Source of the DNA: Mesobacillus harenae
Lineage (GTDB): Bacteria > Bacillota > Bacilli > Bacillales > Cytobacillaceae
Assembly: GCF_013343715.1 (NCBI RefSeq)
Contig: NZ_JABUNR010000002.1
Span: 1-64,000 of the forward strand
Direction: 5' to 3'
DNA length: 64,000 nucleotides
A model generated the notes under the pieces. It did not search any database, was not told the origin of the DNA, and saw nothing but the letters and a program-made list of their open reading frames with translations. Made by a program: the position numbers and the translations under genes. This document shows positions 8,567 through 17,695 of the stretch, in pieces. Numbering within the stretch: the first letter of the stretch is position 1; each line of letters begins with the position of its first letter.

Positions 8567-10240
8567 TTATTGCAGAGGCAGAAAATTAACCTTCCACACT
8601 CCATTTTCATGAGTCATACCAAACAACAATCCCTCCATATTATTATCAAAGCGAAGCCGGAGCCCTTTAATTTGGCGGCGATCCCCGTCAGTATAATATA
8701 AAGTAGCAAACCGGTAGCCTTCCAACGAGTCCGCTAAAGAAACAGGTTTCTCAGACTGATCTTCAATATAATCCTCCAGTGCTGGAAGCTGGGCAGCGTC
8801 AGAGTATAAAGCATACTTTGTCGAATAGTCCTTGATTGAATCGGCGTAATAATATAAGCGCATTATATTGAAGGGGCCAACTCCTATAAGGGCCTCCTCT
8901 GATTTTTCAGCCCTAAACGTTTCGTATACTTCCATCAACTGGTCTGAGAGAGGTAAAATGGGCTCTTCAATCGGTTTCATTCCAGCCTGCTGCAGATCTT
9001 TCGGCATGTTTAAATAGTCTGGAAGCAGAACAAGTTTTTCTTCAAAATTTAATGGTTTTTTATAACTGTTCAGCTTTAATGCTTCAAGCTCCACTTTTAT
9101 TGCGGCAGCTGTTGAAAAAGACGGATATTCAGCAGTTACATAGCTATATGCGGCTCGAACCTCTGATTTCAATTCATTTTCCTTGAATAAGGAGTTAGAA
9201 GAGTGACCAAGTACAAAAAGCGGGTATAAAGAATGTCCAACATCTGATTTTATCCAGTCTTTAATTATAGAACTATTTGTACTACTATATAATTCCTCAT
9301 ACCGGACCAGCAAATCCCCGATCTCTTTCCAAGCTAAAATCAAGGTCCCATCATTTGTAAACACCTGTACGTCCTTCAAATGTAAAAACTCACGAAAGTC
9401 TGCAGGTAAAGCATCAGTTAATTTTTCGGCAATACCTTTATAGTCAATTTGCACCACTAGCTGCCCTTTTTCTGAAACTACCCTGTAGCCATTATCCTCT
9501 GCCCCTTGAACAAGAACGTTAATTACTTCTGATTCACCGCTTTGCAGCTGCTCAACTAGTGCAGCCTTCTCTGCTTCACTCAATTGCCCTAAATATAAAG
9601 ATGACAACAAGTAATATTGATAGTGCCTTTTATATCCATCCAGTTTACTGAGTAATTTTTGGCCCTCGATTAATTGATCTGTTTTTTGACCGTTCGGATT
9701 TGACTCTATCTCTTTTATCAATTGGGCTGGAGTTGTAAATTCTTCGTCCATTAATTTGATTAGCCTTGACTTAAGATCAGCAAGATCCTCCTTGCTAGGT
9801 TCACGAATATGATTAACATTTGCTTCTTCTTCAATCAGCCTTGAACGAATCTCGCGGGCAATAAAAATCTCATCCGTCTCCATGCCAAGTTCTGTCTCGG
9901 CTTCCTCGTGTTTTTGATTGTAATATTCATTTAGCTCAATAAACGTTTTGTCAATTTCATTCTGATTTGCCAGAGCAGCCGAACTAGTGTGGGAATTTTC
10001 TGTCTCACTGCCTGGTGAGATTCCAAAATCCCCGGCGAATTGCATGAACAGAATACCTGCAATCATCCCTACTCCTATGAAACTCGCTACATAGGGAAGG
10101 TGATGCCACTGCTTGGGAAGTTTGCGTTTCTGCTCTGTTTTGATGGCTGCCAGAATTTCTCCTTTTCTTGTATCTTCTGGCATGTTGTCATAACTGTCCT
10201 TTAAGTTTGAAAGACGCTCTTCCAGCAACTTATCATCCAT
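8567..10240 (-). CDS. Putative membrane anti-sigma factor/regulator of the adjacent ECF sigma factor
   Basis: About 557 residues: a short charged cytoplasmic N-terminus (1-45, rich in Glu/Lys/Arg), one membrane helix at about 50-68 (VASFIGVGMIAGILF) and a large extracytoplasmic region of nearly 490 residues without cysteines or a recognised fold. The gene starts inside the end of the ECF sigma gene (ATGGATGA overlap) with GGGAGGG upstream, so the two are translationally coupled. This is the arrangement of ECF sigma/anti-sigma pairs. The ectodomain is much longer than in RsiW or RsiX. Anti-sigma function rests on topology and context only. Confidence 0.7.
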   Translation of the reverse strand: MDDKLLEERLSNLKDSYDNMPEDTRKGEILAAIKTEQKRKLPKQWHHLPYVASFIGVGMIAGILFMQFAGDFGISPGSETENSHTSSAALANQNEIDKTFIELNEYYNQKHEEAETELGMETDEIFIAREIRSRLIEEEANVNHIREPSKEDLADLKSRLIKLMDEEFTTPAQLIKEIESNPNGQKTDQLIEGQKLLSKLDGYKRHYQYYLLSSLYLGQLSEAEKAALVEQLQSGESEVINVLVQGAEDNGYRVVSEKGQLVVQIDYKGIAEKLTDALPADFREFLHLKDVQVFTNDGTLILAWKEIGDLLVRYEELYSSTNSSIIKDWIKSDVGHSLYPLFVLGHSSNSLFKENELKSEVRAAYSYVTAEYPSFSTAAAIKVELEALKLNSYKKPLNFEEKLVLLPDYLNMPKDLQQAGMKPIEEPILPLSDQLMEVYETFRAEKSEEALIGVGPFNIMRLYYYADSIKDYSTKYALYSDAAQLPALEDYIEDQSEKPVSLADSLEGYRFATLYYTDGDRRQIKGLRLRFDNNMEGLLFGMTHENGVWKVNFLPLQ

Positions 10241-10790
10241 GAAACTTACCCTCCCTCTTTTCCGCATCAGCTAGCATTTTTTTTAAGTTCTCCTTGCCTC
10301 TCAATAACCTTGTTTTTACATTTGCTAGTGATAGGCCCAGGATATCACCGATTTCTTCGTATTTTTTTCCATGGAAGTAAAATAAGATAATCGGAATTCG
10401 ATATTTTTCATCTAGTTTTTGAATGCAAAAATGAAGCAATTTGTCTTCCTCATTACGGAGAAGTTTTTCCTCAACTAGCACTGCTGCCGGCTTGGGTTCT
10501 TTCTTAAACTTAAGTACTTTACTTAGCTGGCGCTTTTGCTTACGTGAGAAGTCCCTTGTTACATTGAGTGTAATTTTATAAAGCCATGTCGTGAACTTGG
10601 CTTGTGAAAATTGATCAAGAAACCGGTATACTCTGACGAATACTTCCTGGGTGATGTCATCTATTTCCTCGTAGCGGTTTCCAAGCTGAAATGCAAATTT
10701 TCGGACAACTGGGGAATAGATATCAACAATCTCACCAAAGGCCTGCATGCTGCCATCCCGAGCTTTGCTTATCAACTCATCCTCTTTCAT
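10233..10790 (-). CDS. ECF-type RNA polymerase sigma factor
   Basis: A 185-residue extracytoplasmic-function sigma factor. Region 2 is at about residues 20-85 (DIYSPVVRKFAFQLG, IDDITQEVFVRVYRFLDQF, TWLYKITLNVTRD) and region 4 at about 125-175 (PIILFYFHGKKYEEIGDILGLS then NVKTRLLRGKENLKK). It is co-transcribed with the downstream membrane protein. A TGAAAC-N16-CGTTA promoter lies 70 bp upstream, suggesting autoregulation. It resembles the SigX/SigW/SigM group in general, but I cannot assign it to a named B. subtilis factor. It is not part of the conserved yug gene order. Confidence 0.92.
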   Translation of the reverse strand: MKEDELISKARDGSMQAFGEIVDIYSPVVRKFAFQLGNRYEEIDDITQEVFVRVYRFLDQFSQAKFTTWLYKITLNVTRDFSRKQKRQLSKVLKFKKEPKPAAVLVEEKLLRNEEDKLLHFCIQKLDEKYRIPIILFYFHGKKYEEIGDILGLSLANVKTRLLRGKENLKKMLADAEKREGKFHG

Positions 10791-10860
10791 CCCCCCATAC
10801 CCCCTTTATTCCTGCTCTATTGATTCCTAGAAACTGCGTGAGTTAGCAATCTCCCTTATA

Positions 10861-10887
10861 TAACGCTGCTATTTATCATTTGTTTCA
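10861..10887 (-). promoter_or_regulatory. ECF-sigma-type promoter of the sigma operon
   Basis: On the minus strand, TGAAAC (10882-10887), 16-bp spacer and CGTTA (10861-10865). It matches the TGAAAC-N16-CGT pattern of Bacillus ECF promoters, about 70 bases upstream of the sigma ATG. Autoregulation is inferred. Confidence 0.75.
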
Positions 10888-10998
10888 TTTCTGGTTTAAA
10901 TTTTTACCACTTTGCCTTTTATCAAAAAAACTACACTTTTCCCAAAATTCATAGTAACATTGAAAAATACTTTTCTGATATTGTAAAGGGGTTTTATT

Positions 10999-12342
10999 AT
11001 GAACAAGCATGAACAATGGACTTCTAAGATTGGGTTTATCTTGGCTGCGGCCGGATCTGCTATTGGTCTCGGGGCTATCTGGAAGTTTCCTTATATGGCT
11101 GGTACAAACGGAGGCGGAATCTTTTTTGTTATCTTTCTACTTTTAACTATTTTTATCGGTGCTCCAATCTTGCTGGCTGAATTTATTATCGGTCGGAAAA
11201 CCCAAAAAGACGCTGTGACCGCATACAGGAAATTGGCGCCAGGTACAGCGTGGCATTTGCTGGGTTACGGAGGAGTTGCGGTTTCATTTATTATTCTGTC
11301 ATTCTACAGTGTAGTGGGAGGCTGGATTCTTTCCTATCTCATACGAAGCTTCACTGGTACTCTCTCAGGACTAAGCCAGGAGGAGTACGGATCTAGGTTC
11401 GAAAGTATTATAGCGAACCCTGTTGAATCGGTAGTCGTTCAGCTCTTGTTTATGGTGCTGACTATCTGGGTTGTTCAGGGAGGAATACAAAAGGGGATTG
11501 AACGTGCTAGCAGATACATGATGCCTGCATTGTTTATTTTGTTTATTATTCTTGCGATACGTTCGCTGACTTTAGAAGGAGCTTCAGAAGGTATAGAATT
11601 CTTTTTAAAACCTGATTTGGGAGCTGTTACTGGGGAAACCATTCTGCTTGCTATGGGGCAGTCCTTCTTTGCTTTGAGTGTTGGTATATCTGTAATGGTC
11701 ACTTATGCCTCTTATCTTTCCTCGCAGGAGAACCTTACTCGTTCTGCTTTTTCAGTAGTGGGCTTAAACATTCTAATTTCAATGCTTGCCGGCCTTGTCA
11801 TTTTCCCAGCTGTCTTCGCACTTGGATTGGAACCAACTGCTGGTCCTGGGCTTGTATTTGTTGTTCTGCCAGCCGTGTTTGATCAGCTAGCCTTTGGCGG
11901 TATATTTTTGACAGTATTTCTTGTGCTTTTATTATTCGCTACTTTAACTTCAGCCTTTTCAATATTGGAAATTGTCGTAGCAGTAATCGCAAAAGGAGAC
12001 CAGCGAAAACGAAAGATTACGGCATGGGCAGCAGGGATCCTAATTTTCTTGACGGGTGTCCCAAGTGCTCTTTCGTTCGGAATATGGTCTGATGTAAGTA
12101 TATTTGGAAAATCAATCTTTGACTTTGCCGATTTTATTGCCAGCAATATCGGACTTCCTCTTGGCGCATTGCTGATTTCACTGTTTGTCGGCTATCGCCT
12201 TCCGAGAAATCTTGTCAGAGCAGAGCTTGAACTTGGCGGAAAAACTTCTGGAATCTTTTTTGATATATGGTATTTCTCAATTCGTTATATAGTGCCTGTA
12301 GGAATATTCCTTGTATTTCTACAATCAATAGGGCTACTTTAG
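10999..12342 (+). CDS. Sodium-dependent transporter, NSS/SNF family
   Basis: A 447-residue integral membrane protein with about 11-12 helices. The N-terminal signature [33 protein letters not shown] is cut here to its key parts: GSAIGLG and the unwound Na+/substrate site in TM1, and NGGG at the TM1/TM2 junction. The family imports amino acids or related solutes with Na+. Length fits the 11-TM bacterial group. No MetS-type small subunit follows it, unlike the NSS gene at 61.6 kb. It is not conserved at this position in B. subtilis; substrate unknown. ATG after AAAGGGG. Confidence 0.93.
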   Translation: MNKHEQWTSKIGFILAAAGSAIGLGAIWKFPYMAGTNGGGIFFVIFLLLTIFIGAPILLAEFIIGRKTQKDAVTAYRKLAPGTAWHLLGYGGVAVSFIILSFYSVVGGWILSYLIRSFTGTLSGLSQEEYGSRFESIIANPVESVVVQLLFMVLTIWVVQGGIQKGIERASRYMMPALFILFIILAIRSLTLEGASEGIEFFLKPDLGAVTGETILLAMGQSFFALSVGISVMVTYASYLSSQENLTRSAFSVVGLNILISMLAGLVIFPAVFALGLEPTAGPGLVFVVLPAVFDQLAFGGIFLTVFLVLLLFATLTSAFSILEIVVAVIAKGDQRKRKITAWAAGILIFLTGVPSALSFGIWSDVSIFGKSIFDFADFIASNIGLPLGALLISLFVGYRLPRNLVRAELELGGKTSGIFFDIWYFSIRYIVPVGIFLVFLQSIGLL

Positions 12343-12438
12343 GGAATGTTAACCAAATGTTCAAGAAAGAATGGCATGGCAGTATCCTTTTTATGATAAA
12401 ATAGCAAATAAAGGATCTTTGCAAAGGGGTGAAAAACC

Positions 12439-12654
12439 ATGTCTGCAATTGGTCAAAACATTCAAATGTGCCGTGAACGGGTAAACATGTCTCAGGAAGA
12501 GCTGGCTCTTAAAGCACGGATTGGAACTGGCACCATTCAGCGGTATGAATCAGGTGAGAAAATCCCTGACACACAAACACTCCTAAAGCTGGCTACCATT
12601 TTAGATGTTCCAGCTTCAGAACTGACAATGGATCATAGTTCAGTCAACACATAA
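12439..12654 (+). CDS. Small XRE-family helix-turn-helix regulator
   Basis: A 71-residue protein made almost entirely of one HTH_3 (Cro/C1-type) domain. Helix 2 and recognition helix are in SQEELALKARIGTGTIQRYE (about residues 18-37), and the closing helices are in PDTQTLLKLATILDVPASEL. There is no extra oligomerisation or ligand domain. ATG follows AAAGGGGTG. It is transcribed alone between the NSS transporter and a strong terminator. Its target is unknown; it is similar in scale to single-domain SinR/Xre relatives. Confidence 0.9.
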   Translation: MSAIGQNIQMCRERVNMSQEELALKARIGTGTIQRYESGEKIPDTQTLLKLATILDVPASELTMDHSSVNT

Positions 12655-12753
12655 TGAAACTGGTAAATAAAAATAAATTTTAGATGTATTGTATAAATCT
12701 AGGGAAATTAGGTTATCCTTTTATCATAAGGCTTTCTAGTATTCCCCCCTTTG

Positions 12754-12789
12754 AAGAGGGCATTCGAAAACGAATGCCCTCTTTTTTTT
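12754..12789. terminator. Strong terminator between HTH gene and alaT
   Basis: AAGAGGGCATTCG-AAAA-CGAATGCCCTCTTTTTTTT: a 13-bp perfect stem with a tetraloop and T tract. Mainly ends the HTH transcript. Confidence 0.93.
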
Positions 12790-12889
12790 ATGAAATTTTC
12801 TATTATTCGCAGCGATCTGCTCAAACTCATTTGAGCGGAACTTGAGCGATCCACTAAGGTTTTTTTGATAAAATTTTGTAAACAGCTGT

Positions 12890-14059
12890 TTAACGATTAT
12901 TATCCAAAAAATGTTTAATCCTCTTTACAGCCTCCTGTAATTGTTCCAAAGACGAGGCGTAGGAGCATCTGATAAAACCTTCTCCGCTCTCACCGAAAAC
13001 ACTTCCCGGAACGACAGCAACTTTCTCTTCAAGAAGCAGCTTCTCTGCGAATTCTTCTGAACTCAGCCCTGTCGATTGAATAGAAGGAAAAGCATAAAAT
13101 GCACCACCAGGATTGTGGCAGTCCAACCCTAGTTCATTAAAGCTGTTAATAAGATAATTGCGCCTGCGCCTGTAGCTTTTCCTCATGTCGATAACATCTA
13201 GTGTTCCAGTTTTGAGAGCCTCAAGCGCTGCATGCTGGGCCATAGTGGGAGCACACATCATCGCGTATTGATGGATTTTCAGAATAGAGGCCGCTATATC
13301 CTCTGGTGCACATACATAGCCAAGCCGCCAGCCGGTCATCGCAAAGCCTTTTGAAAAGCCAGAAATTAAAATCGTTCTTTCACGCATTCCCGGAATAGCA
13401 GCCATACTCGTATAAGTTTCATCATAAACAAGCTCAGCATAAATTTCGTCCGAAATAACAAGCAGATCATGCTTCTCTGCCAACCTGCCCACCTGCTCTA
13501 ATTCCTGTTTATTAAGCATCGTTCCCGTTGGATTATTGGGTGAGCAGAGGAGAATGGCTTTGGTCCTCTTTGATATTTCCTTTTCAAGATCAGCAGGATC
13601 GATTTTAAAGTCATTCTCTTTTTTTGTTTGAACAGGGATGGGAGTTCCTCCTGCCAGAGTAACGAGCGGGCTGTAAGAAACAAAGCACGGCTCAATCACA
13701 AGCACTTCATCACCCGGATCCAGAATAGCCCTTAATGCTAAGTCAATTGCCTGGCTGGCACCAACTGTGACCACAATTTCCGATTCAGGAGCGTATACTG
13801 CCTGAAAGCTATTTTCGAGATAGCTGCTAATTCCCTGCCTTAACTCAAGCAGTCCAGCATTAGCGGTATATGACGTAAACCCTTCCTCAAGAGATAAGAT
13901 CGCTGCTTCTCTTACAGTCCAGGGCGTAACAAAATCTGGTTCACCGACACCAAGGGAGACAACCCCCTCCATGCTTGACGCAAGGTCAAAAAATCGGCGG
14001 ATTCCTGATGGTTTAAGTTGTTCAACTGTTTTGGATAAATAGGACTTTGTCTGTTTCAT
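12890..14059 (-). CDS. alaT: Alanine transaminase (PLP aminotransferase, AlaT/YugH)
   Basis: Class I/II PLP aminotransferase of 389 residues. Visible motifs: GEPDF (39-43), the substrate/PLP loop SYTAN (63-67), SPNNPTG (173-179), SDEIYAEL (203-210), the PLP lysine at about 237 in GFSKGFAMTGWRLGY, and the C-terminal Arg in GFIRCSYA. In B. subtilis the orthologous gene makes alanine from pyruvate and glutamate and forms an operon with the regulator alaR, as here. Its ATG overlaps the alaR stop by one base (TAATG), so translation is coupled. Confidence 0.93.
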   Translation of the reverse strand: MKQTKSYLSKTVEQLKPSGIRRFFDLASSMEGVVSLGVGEPDFVTPWTVREAAILSLEEGFTSYTANAGLLELRQGISSYLENSFQAVYAPESEIVVTVGASQAIDLALRAILDPGDEVLVIEPCFVSYSPLVTLAGGTPIPVQTKKENDFKIDPADLEKEISKRTKAILLCSPNNPTGTMLNKQELEQVGRLAEKHDLLVISDEIYAELVYDETYTSMAAIPGMRERTILISGFSKGFAMTGWRLGYVCAPEDIAASILKIHQYAMMCAPTMAQHAALEALKTGTLDVIDMRKSYRRRRNYLINSFNELGLDCHNPGGAFYAFPSIQSTGLSSEEFAEKLLLEEKVAVVPGSVFGESGEGFIRCSYASSLEQLQEAVKRIKHFLDNNR

Positions 14060-14559
14060 TAAGGAGACACCACAATCCGTTTGTCTTCTTCACCTTGCTC
14101 AAATATAGTCCCATCATGTTTATACTTTTTTAATATAAAATGAGTCGTAGTTGACAAAACCGAGTCTAGTGTCGACAGTTTTTGAGATACAAAACGAGCT
14201 ACTTCATTCATGGAACGCCCTTCAATAATAACGGATAAATCATAGGCTCCAGACATGAGGTACACAGATTTCACTTCCTTGAAACGATAAATGCGCTTGG
14301 CTACTTCATCAAAGCCAACTCCCCGTTTTGGAGTAACTTTTACATCAATCATTGCTGTTACCCCTTCATGTCCATCAATCTTTGACCAATCAACTATTGA
14401 GGAATAACGCACAATTACTTTAAGATCTTCAAGCTTTTTGATTGCTGCATTGGTTTCTTCTATTTCAAGGCCTGCCATTGCAGCAAGATCCTCATTTGAT
14501 ATTCTAGAATCTCGTTCTAGGATTTCAACAATTTCTATTTCTTTATCAGTTAACAGCAT
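14059..14559 (-). CDS. alaR: Lrp/AsnC-family transcriptional regulator AlaR
   Basis: About 166 residues: an N-terminal winged HTH (LTDKEIEIVEILERDSR...NEDLAAMAG) and a C-terminal RAM/AsnC ligand domain (about 65-145, with VTAMIDVKVTPKRG and VYLMSGAYDLSVIIEG). In B. subtilis AlaR activates alaT. The ATG at 14559 follows AAGGGGGAT at good spacing; the upstream in-frame start lacks a ribosome site. It is the first gene of the alaRT operon. Confidence 0.93.
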   Translation of the reverse strand: MLLTDKEIEIVEILERDSRISNEDLAAMAGLEIEETNAAIKKLEDLKVIVRYSSIVDWSKIDGHEGVTAMIDVKVTPKRGVGFDEVAKRIYRFKEVKSVYLMSGAYDLSVIIEGRSMNEVARFVSQKLSTLDSVLSTTTHFILKKYKHDGTIFEQGEEDKRIVVSP

Positions 14560-14739
14560 GGGAATCCCCCTTAAATTTTTCATGAAAATATTAATATTAT
14601 AACAGAATTATCTGACAAACTAACATATAACTTTTTAATTGAGACGTTGTTCTAAAATAACATGTGTGAAATTGGAAATGGCGGGAAAAATAAACAACAG
14701 TAAACTTTTCAGTCATTTTCTTTGGGGGTGAAGTCTTTT

Positions 14740-15567
14740 ATGCTAGACGCTACTTTGCAAGAACAAAAAAATATTAATGGAATCCAAGTTTACTATGAGT
14801 ACTTTCCACATTCTACATCATCTGAAACCCTTGTCCTGCTCCATGGATTTCTTTCCTCATCTTTTAGTTTCAGACACTTAATTCCGTTGTTGAAGGAAGA
14901 TTTTAATATTGTATCAGTCGATTTGCCGCCATTTGGCAAGAGCGGGAAGTCAGCAGCTTATCAATATTCTTATCAAAATCACTCCGCAACAGTTGTGGCT
15001 CTTCTAAAGGATCTAGGGGTAGACTCATTTCATCTGGTTGGGCATTCGATGGGTGGACAAATCTCTTTAAATATTTGTTATTATCACCCTGAGAATGTAA
15101 AAAAAACAGTCCTATTATGCAGCTCCGGTTACTTAAAGAGGGCTAGCAAGCCCCTTGTCATTTCAAGCTACATCCCTTACTTTTACCTTTATGTAAAGTA
15201 TTGGCTTGCCAAGTCAGGTGTGAAAAAGAATTTACAAAACGTTGTTTATAATCAGTCAATGATTAATGATGAAATGCTAAATGGATATATGGCCCCTTTT
15301 CTTGACGATGAGATCTTTAAAGGGCTGACAAGCATGATTCGCCATAGGGAGGGTGATCTTTCACCAGAAGCCTTAACAACAATCACTGTCCCATGCCTGC
15401 TGATTTGGGGTGAGCACGATCGCGTCGTCCCCTTAAAAACCGGACATAGGCTGCAAAAAGATCTGCAGAATGCTGAATTGATTGTCTTAAAGGATACTGG
15501 ACATCTTGTTCCAGAGGAAAAACCAGAAAAAGTCCATGCTTATATAAAAGAATTTATTTCAGAATAA
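14740..15567 (+). CDS. yugF: Alpha/beta hydrolase YugF
   Basis: A 275-residue cytoplasmic alpha/beta-hydrolase. Oxyanion region LLHGFLSS (33-40), nucleophile elbow GHSMGG (Ser103), acid in WGEHDRVVP and catalytic His in DTGHLVPEE near the C-terminus form the triad. The ATG at 14740 has GGGGGTGA seven bases upstream; the in-frame TTG at 14722 overlaps that site and is rejected. It is divergent from alaRT and conserved in order with yugE and patB. Substrate unknown. Confidence 0.92.
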   Translation: MLDATLQEQKNINGIQVYYEYFPHSTSSETLVLLHGFLSSSFSFRHLIPLLKEDFNIVSVDLPPFGKSGKSAAYQYSYQNHSATVVALLKDLGVDSFHLVGHSMGGQISLNICYYHPENVKKTVLLCSSGYLKRASKPLVISSYIPYFYLYVKYWLAKSGVKKNLQNVVYNQSMINDEMLNGYMAPFLDDEIFKGLTSMIRHREGDLSPEALTTITVPCLLIWGEHDRVVPLKTGHRLQKDLQNAELIVLKDTGHLVPEEKPEKVHAYIKEFISE

Positions 15568-15633
15568 AGCCTTAGACATTTATTGATCTGTTGAGAGAAA
15601 CAGTTGTTTATAGGATCACAGTCCCTCTTCGAT

Positions 15634-15894
15634 TTATATGGAACAGGCGCCCTGATCTTTTACAGCAGCAAGCTGCATCGCGATTTCAAGGCATTCCTTT
15701 AAGGCAATTGTTTTTTCGAAAGAGAATTCATAAATGGCCTGTATTCTGACAGCAATTTGTCCTGTATCATCCAAATCATGAACAGCTTGAATAACGTCCG
15801 CGACTTCGGGAGCATAGTTCCCTTCACCAAAATCAAATGGATCCCACTTATCTAAAATTCGAACCATTTTTATATTAATTTCTTGTATATCCAT
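15634..15894 (-). CDS. yugE: DUF1871 family protein YugE
   Basis: An 86-residue acidic helical cytoplasmic protein beginning MDIQEINIKMVRILDKWDPF, the pattern of DUF1871. Function unknown. The ATG at 15894 follows GGGTGAG; a longer in-frame start is less well supported. It is convergent with yugF and divergent from patB, as in B. subtilis. Confidence 0.88.
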   Translation of the reverse strand: MDIQEINIKMVRILDKWDPFDFGEGNYAPEVADVIQAVHDLDDTGQIAVRIQAIYEFSFEKTIALKECLEIAMQLAAVKDQGACSI

Positions 15895-15976
15895 TTGCTC
15901 ACCCTTTATCATTTAACTTTTTTGTGTTCATATCTTATCATAAGAGCAAGACAAATAAAATAAAGGCGGTGACAAA

Positions 15977-17146
15977 ATGTCTATCGTGGATTTTAATCAA
16001 AAGATAAACCGGGATAACACATCATCGGTTAAATGGGAAATGACAGAGACATTATTTGGTTCAGCCGACATTCTGCCAATGTGGGTCGCTGACATGGATT
16101 TCCTTCCCCCTGCAGAAGTAAATGAAGCAATTAGCACACGGGCTGAACATGGTATTTACGGATATACATTTATTCCGCCAAGCACAGCCAAGGCGATCAC
16201 AGGATGGGTAAAAAAGCAGCATGGCTGGGATATCCCTCCCTCGTGGCTGCTGTATAGTACCGGAGTCGTACCGGCTATAGGAATGGCCATTCAGGCATAC
16301 ACAGAGCCTGGTGATCGGGTTTTAGTACAGTCTCCAGTTTATACACCTTTTTTTAGTATGATCGAGAACAATGACCGAGTAGTTGAGAATTCTCCACTAG
16401 TGCTGGAAAACGGCCAATATAAAATTGATTTTGCGGACTTTGAAAGGCGACTGCAATCCGGTGTGAAATTATTTTTGCTGTGCAATCCACATAATCCCGG
16501 TGGAAGAGTATGGACCAAGGACGAGTTAACGAAGATAGGGAAACTTTGCCTTAAGTACAACTGTCTTATCCTCTCTGACGAAATTCACTCAGATCTCATC
16601 TATAAACCAAATAAGCATATCCCGATTGCTTCACTGGATAAGAGGTTTCAAGATATCGTGATAACATGTATCGCTCCAAGCAAAACCTTTAATCTTGCCG
16701 GCCTTCAAGCATCAGTAATTATTATACCGAATCAAAAGCTCCGGACCCTGTTAGAAGATCAGCAGAAGAAACAAGGTTTTTTCACTCTAAGTACTATTGC
16801 AATTGTTGGAATGGAGGCTGCCTACAGATATGGTGAGGCATGGCTTGAACAGCTGCTGGATCACCTAACAGAAAACCGGAACTTTGCCATTAATTTTATA
16901 AAAGAACATTTACCAAAAATAGAGGCTATCAATCCCGAGGGCACCTATCTTCTTTGGATTGACTGCCGGGATCTGGGCTTGAGTGATGATGAAATTAAAA
17001 CATTGCTAATCCAAAAAGGAAAACTGGCACTAGAGCCCGGCCCTAAATATGGCCAAGGCGGCGATGGTTTTGTCCGGCTAAACTTCGCCTGCCCGCGTGA
17101 AACTCTAACAGATGGACTCAACCGCCTAAAAACCGCATTGACATAG
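15977..17146 (+). CDS. patB: Cystathionine beta-lyase / C-S lyase PatB
   Basis: PLP-dependent C-S lyase of the PatB/MalY group, 389 residues. It cleaves cystathionine to homocysteine and also releases sulfide from cysteine-like substrates. Family signatures: WVADMDF (36-42), YGYT (61-64), LCNPHNPGGR (168-177), SDEIHSDL (200-207) and PLP lysine 236 in APSKTFNLAGL. The start follows AAAGGCGGTGA. In B. subtilis kinB comes next; here the gene is followed by about 1 kb of repeats. Regulation is not evident. Confidence 0.95.
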   Translation: MSIVDFNQKINRDNTSSVKWEMTETLFGSADILPMWVADMDFLPPAEVNEAISTRAEHGIYGYTFIPPSTAKAITGWVKKQHGWDIPPSWLLYSTGVVPAIGMAIQAYTEPGDRVLVQSPVYTPFFSMIENNDRVVENSPLVLENGQYKIDFADFERRLQSGVKLFLLCNPHNPGGRVWTKDELTKIGKLCLKYNCLILSDEIHSDLIYKPNKHIPIASLDKRFQDIVITCIAPSKTFNLAGLQASVIIIPNQKLRTLLEDQQKKQGFFTLSTIAIVGMEAAYRYGEAWLEQLLDHLTENRNFAINFIKEHLPKIEAINPEGTYLLWIDCRDLGLSDDEIKTLLIQKGKLALEPGPKYGQGGDGFVRLNFACPRETLTDGLNRLKTALT

Positions 17147-17265
17147 AAAAGCGGAAGCGCCTTGTTCAGCCCCGACAAGCATAAGGCAGGGCCTGAATGA
17201 AGGCGCTTTTTGCCTTCAGTAAGGACATGACTTATGACTCAAGGGGCTAGGCGCTGCAGCTGGAT
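17147..17265 (+). repeat. Covarying hairpin repeat, copy 1 of the patB-downstream cluster (AGCGCC type)
   Basis: It starts GAAAAGCGGAAGCGCCTTG and ends GGGGCTAGGCGCTGCAGC. Arms pair at three levels: AGCGCC/GGCGCT, AGCCCC/GGGGCT plus CATAAG/CTTATG, and apical GAAGGC/GCCTTC. No coding potential. Confidence 0.9.
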
Positions 17266-17388
17266 ATAGAAAAGCGGAGCCGACTGAACAGGGGCGACAG
17301 GCATAAGGCGAGCGCTGACAGAAGGCGTACTTTGCCTTCCGAAGCGATTGACTTATGACCCCGAGCCCCTAGGAGGCGCAGCTAGACA
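17266..17388 (+). repeat. Covarying hairpin repeat, copy 2 (AGGGGC type)
   Basis: Starts GAAAAGCGGAGCCGACTG and ends GAGCCCCTAGGAGGCGCAGC. The middle arm is AGGGGC paired with GCCCCT, CATAAG with CTTATG, and the apical stem GAAGGC with GCCTTC. Confidence 0.9.
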
Positions 17389-17510
17389 TAGAAAACCGGA
17401 GCCGACTGCCCAGAAACGAGCAAACTGGAGATTCCGACCAAAGAAGCGGTCTTTGCTTCTGCCTGAGGAATTGAAGTTTGCCGAGTTTCTAGGAGGCGCA
17501 GCTAGACAAA
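17389..17510 (+). repeat. Covarying hairpin repeat, copy 3 (AGAAAC type)
   Basis: Same ends as copy 2, but the middle arm is AGAAAC paired with GTTTCT and GCAAACT paired with AGTTTGC. The apical stem is GAAGC/GCTTC. Confidence 0.9.
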
Positions 17511-17695
17511 TAGAAAAGCGGAAGCGCCTTGTTCAGCCCCGACAAGCATAAGGCAGGGCCTGAATGAAGGCGCTTTTTGCCTTCAGTAAGGACATGACTT
17601 ATGACTCAAGCTGCTCGAAACCTATCACTTCCCCGCAAGATACTAGATACTCAAGGTTGATGACTTGAGAATGAAAACTGGCTAGGCGCATCATC
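17511..17695 (+). repeat. Covarying hairpin repeat, copy 4, composite/interrupted
   Basis: The first half is identical to copy 1 (about 100 bp). The 3' arm is replaced by a different tail (GCTGCTCGAAACC ... GAAAACTGGCTAGGCGCA) like the tails at 39.5 and 57.5 kb, so this is a fusion of two repeat subtypes. Confidence 0.8.

Noticed and set aside
10999..12439. MetS-type small gene after the first NSS transporter
   Set aside because: The 96 bases after its stop hold no ORF with a hydrophobic helix and basic tail.
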